A stretch of DNA of 64,000 bases from Proteobacteria bacterium ST_bin12 (lineage in GTDB: Bacteria; Pseudomonadota; Gammaproteobacteria; Burkholderiales; Methylophilaceae). Location: assembly GCA_002083635.1 (NCBI GenBank), contig MSXP01000005.1, positions 248,001 through 312,000 on the forward strand, given 5' to 3'. Shown in pieces: positions 61,887-64,000 of this stretch (its first letter is position 1; each line of letters begins with the position of its first letter). The notes under the pieces were generated by a model, which saw nothing but the letters and a program-made list of their open reading frames with translations, did not search any database and was not told the DNA's origin. The position numbers and the translations under genes were made by a program.

Positions 61887-62642
61887 TTAAGCATTAAATT
61901 TCATACTCTGCAAGCGCACTTGCTCGTTTTTTGCAGTGGCATAGCATTCGCAACTGCGGTCTTCTAAACCTTGGCGATCCAGCACAGTGATTAAGCCGCG
62001 TTTGTAGCTAATCACGCCCGCATCTTGCAGTTTTACAGCAGCATCTGTCACGCTTTCGCGTCTAACGCCAAGCATGTTAGCCAGCATTTCATGTGTCATT
62101 GCAATTTGGTTATCACTTAATCTATCCAAACTGAGTAATAAACGGCGACATAACTGCTGGTCTATAGAATGATGGCGATTGCACACGGCAGTTTGTGTCA
62201 TTTGCGTAATCATTGCTTGCGAATAGCGCAGCAGAATATTGAGCATTGCACCATCACGATTAATCGCGTTTATAGCGGCTTGCGCACGCATTCTGTAACC
62301 TTTACCAGCGCTTTGTACTAGAGCTTGATTTGGCGTGTTGCTGCCAGAAAGTAGCAATGAAAGACCTACAACACCATCATTACCCACAACAGCCACTTCA
62401 GAAGAAGCGCCGCTTTTAGTCATATAAAGAAGCGATACAATAGCCGTGGTTGGAAAGTACATATAAGCGGGTGTTTTGCCCGATTCATACAAAACTTGAT
62501 TGAGCGAAAAATCAACTGGTTCCATATCTGGCTCCCATTGATTCCACTCTATTTCTGACATAGCAGCCAACAAATGATTTTGTTGAGGTATAGCCGCTGT
62601 GTTTTGAATTGGATTTTGAATTGGTTGCGCTACGATACCCAT
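61887..62642 (-). CDS. Crp/Fnr-family transcription regulator
   Basis: A 251-residue regulator with an N-terminal cyclic-nucleotide-binding-type beta barrel (about 40-145, FPTTAIVSLLYMTKSG ... GLSLLLSG) and a C-terminal winged helix (about 175-235) with the helix-turn-helix LANMLGVRRESVTDAAVKLQDAGVI. The four Fnr cysteines are absent in the N-terminal region, so it does not look oxygen-sensing by an Fe-S cluster; this looks like the large YeiL-like/Crp-2 group with unknown ligand. AGGGGA is a good ribosome site. Two Cys near the C-terminus (RSCECYATAK) are notable. Confidence 0.9.
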   Translation of the reverse strand: MGIVAQPIQNPIQNTAAIPQQNHLLAAMSEIEWNQWEPDMEPVDFSLNQVLYESGKTPAYMYFPTTAIVSLLYMTKSGASSEVAVVGNDGVVGLSLLLSGSNTPNQALVQSAGKGYRMRAQAAINAINRDGAMLNILLRYSQAMITQMTQTAVCNRHHSIDQQLCRRLLLSLDRLSDNQIAMTHEMLANMLGVRRESVTDAAVKLQDAGVISYKRGLITVLDRQGLEDRSCECYATAKNEQVRLQSMKFNA

Positions 62643-62843
62643 GTGATTCCCCTTTTTGAGGATTTCATGGTGCGCTTATTTAATCCACTCAATAATCAGA
62701 CACAAACGGATTACGATGTAAGCCCTATCCTACGCAATTTCTGTAAACTGTCTGTGCGATGGCGTACGTTTACTTAACTTTAAAATGCATACAATTATTT
62801 AAACAATTGCTATCAATCATTTACTTCACTATCCGAGTTTAAT

Positions 62844-63596
62844 TTGCCAAACAACTTACACATTGCCACTTTTAATATTCACAAAGGCTTTAGCCATTTT
62901 AATGCGCGTTTTTCGTTGCATCAGCAGCGCGAATTATTGCGCAATCTGCATGCAGACATCCTTTTTTTGCAAGAAGTACAAGACGAGCACACTCACCACA
63001 GCAAACGTTTTTCTGGCTGGCCTATGGCGGGGCAAGTAGAGTTTTTAGCCGATAGTATTTGGCCACAATTTGCTTATGGTAAAAACTCAGCCTACCCCGC
63101 TGGGCATCATGGCAACGCATTGCTTTCAAAATTTAATATCAGCAAAATGACCAATATCGACATTTCTGCGCACCCAACAGAACAACGTGGTATGTTGCAT
63201 TGCATCATTGAAGTGCCCGGCTGGGATGTACCCCTGCATGCCATTTGTGTACATTTAGGTTTATTTGCACATTGGCGTCGCCAGCAATTGGGACGGGTCG
63301 CAGATTATATTGAACAACATGTGCCAGCCAATGCGCCATTGATTATTGCGGGCGATTTTAACGATTGGAGCGCGCGCGCAGGCAAAGTTTTTGCAACACG
63401 CCTGCATTTAAAAGAAGTTTTTGAACACCACGCTGGCAAACATGCGCGTAGCTTTCCATCCTGGTTGCCTTTATTAAGGCTAGATCGTATTTATGTGCGC
63501 GGCTTTGAAATTAAGCACGTAGAAGTGCATGCAGGCGCGCATTTTGCTACAGTGTCTGATCACGCCATATTGACGGCGACAATTTTAAAAACATAA
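62844..63596 (+). CDS. Endonuclease/exonuclease/phosphatase-family protein
   Basis: A 250-residue metal-dependent hydrolase of the DNase I fold. Motifs: ATFNIHKG (8-15), FLQEVQDEH (about 41-49), the H in AICVHLGLF, AGDFNDW (about 173-179) and SDHAILTAT near the end. This protein is often encoded next to clsB, as here, where the gap is five bases, so a membrane-lipid or envelope role is possible. The start is TTG at 62844. Substrate unknown. Confidence 0.88.
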   Translation: MPNNLHIATFNIHKGFSHFNARFSLHQQRELLRNLHADILFLQEVQDEHTHHSKRFSGWPMAGQVEFLADSIWPQFAYGKNSAYPAGHHGNALLSKFNISKMTNIDISAHPTEQRGMLHCIIEVPGWDVPLHAICVHLGLFAHWRRQQLGRVADYIEQHVPANAPLIIAGDFNDWSARAGKVFATRLHLKEVFEHHAGKHARSFPSWLPLLRLDRIYVRGFEIKHVEVHAGAHFATVSDHAILTATILKT

Positions 63597-63601
63597 ATTT
63601 T

Positions 63602-64000
63602 ATGACCAAATTCATTACTGGCAACCATATTGAATTATTGCGAAATGGTACGGAGTATTTTCCTGCGCTGGTAACCGCTATTGAGCAAGCACAACAAACG
63701 ATTGACCTGCAAACCTATATTTTTGAAGCTGATGCAGTGGGTGTTCAAATAGCTGATGCACTAAAAGCAGCTGCGCAACGCGGCGTAACAGTGCGTGTGT
63801 TGATGGATGGTTTTGGTTGTAAAGACATGCCTGCTGATTTTGTAAAAGCACTTAAAAAAGCAGGCGTGCAAGTCATGTTTTATCGCCCCAAAATATCGCC
63901 TTGGACATTCAAAAAAAATCGCTTACGCCGTCTGCATCGTAAAGTGGCCGTGATTGATGAGAAAATTGGCTTTGTGGGCGGCATTAATATTATTGATGAC
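63602..64000 (+). CDS. clsB: Cardiolipin synthase B (5' part, truncated by window end)
   Basis: The first 133 residues are visible; the gene continues beyond the window. Phospholipase D-family enzyme that makes cardiolipin. Seen: NHIELLRNGTEYFPALVTAIEQA at the start, then the first HKD motif as HRKVAVIDEKIGFVGGINI (about 112-130), including the H, K and D. Overall it matches ClsB more than ClsA because no N-terminal membrane segments are present. It starts six bases after the preceding hydrolase gene's stop. Confidence 0.9.
   Translation, partial: MTKFITGNHIELLRNGTEYFPALVTAIEQAQQTIDLQTYIFEADAVGVQIADALKAAAQRGVTVRVLMDGFGCKDMPADFVKALKKAGVQVMFYRPKISPWTFKKNRLRRLHRKVAVIDEKIGFVGGINIIDD

Noticed and set aside
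6800..62800. Recurrent GGTTAAGT/ACTTAACC at gene boundaries (e.g. 6830, 12405, 13802, 45710, 61860), possible uptake signal
   Set aside because: Short, AT-rich, spaced irregularly and also inside genes; not clearly above chance in this composition.

Overview
The window is a chromosomal segment of an AT-rich Gram-negative bacterium, most likely a betaproteobacterium of the Methylophilaceae/Nitrosomonadales type (inference from protein resemblance, gene order pcnB-folK-panB-panC-panD and the outer-membrane genes MlaA, TonB receptor and porin; methylotrophy itself is not shown here). Almost all of it is densely packed housekeeping DNA, broken by one integrated mobile element and one sulfur-acquisition/storage locus.

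Left part (1-23956): RNA and cofactor genes (pcnB 3' end, folK, a deoxynucleoside kinase, panB, panC, panD, rsfS, rlmH), a TonB-dependent receptor interrupted by one in-frame TAA between panB and panC, photolyase, the lipoprotein mlaA, pmbA/tldE, darP, nhaA, a PDZ protein, mog, a VanZ-like membrane protein, thiL-pgpA-pncC, a His/Gly/Tyr-rich secreted protein divergent from recA-recX-alaS, then lysC and tRNA-Ser(GCT).

Mobile element (about 23957-35400): an 11.4-kb integrative mobilizable element inserted in the 3' end of tRNA-Ser(GCT), bounded by an exact 17-bp direct repeat (TCCCTCGCTCTCCGCCA). It carries a tyrosine integrase, a MobF/TrwC-type relaxase-helicase with a small accessory protein, a secreted cysteine-containing protein that shares a nearly identical promoter-operator with the mobilization accessory gene, a small protein with a HEPN-like RX4H motif, a plasmid-type replicase preceded by an unlisted 53-aa ribbon-helix-helix gene and a candidate antisense RNA, and a divergent type II restriction-modification pair (5-methylcytosine methyltransferase with a MerR-like HTH plus an Eco47II-like endonuclease). 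No type IV secretion genes are present, so transfer would need a helper. tRNA-Arg(ACG) follows the right end.

Sulfur locus (about 38300-52000): YezD-like protein, outer-membrane porin, two sulfate-binding proteins, cysT-cysW-cysA with a degenerate EAL protein inside the operon, a DUF2325 protein, a 1-Cys peroxiredoxin, and on the opposite strand an operon for serine acetyltransferase, a family 2A encapsulin shell and its cysteine desulfurase cargo. The genes together import sulfate, make O-acetylserine for cysteine synthesis, and release cysteine sulfur inside a protein nanocompartment. A short leader ORF and an intrinsic terminator lie upstream of the acetyltransferase and look like an attenuator. 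A katG relic follows cysA.

Right part (52600-64000): a large PAS-GGDEF-EAL protein, recQ, an exonuclease-GIY-YIG fusion, small proteins, a MOSC protein, galE, a Crp/Fnr regulator, and an endonuclease/exonuclease/phosphatase gene followed by clsB, which runs off the window.
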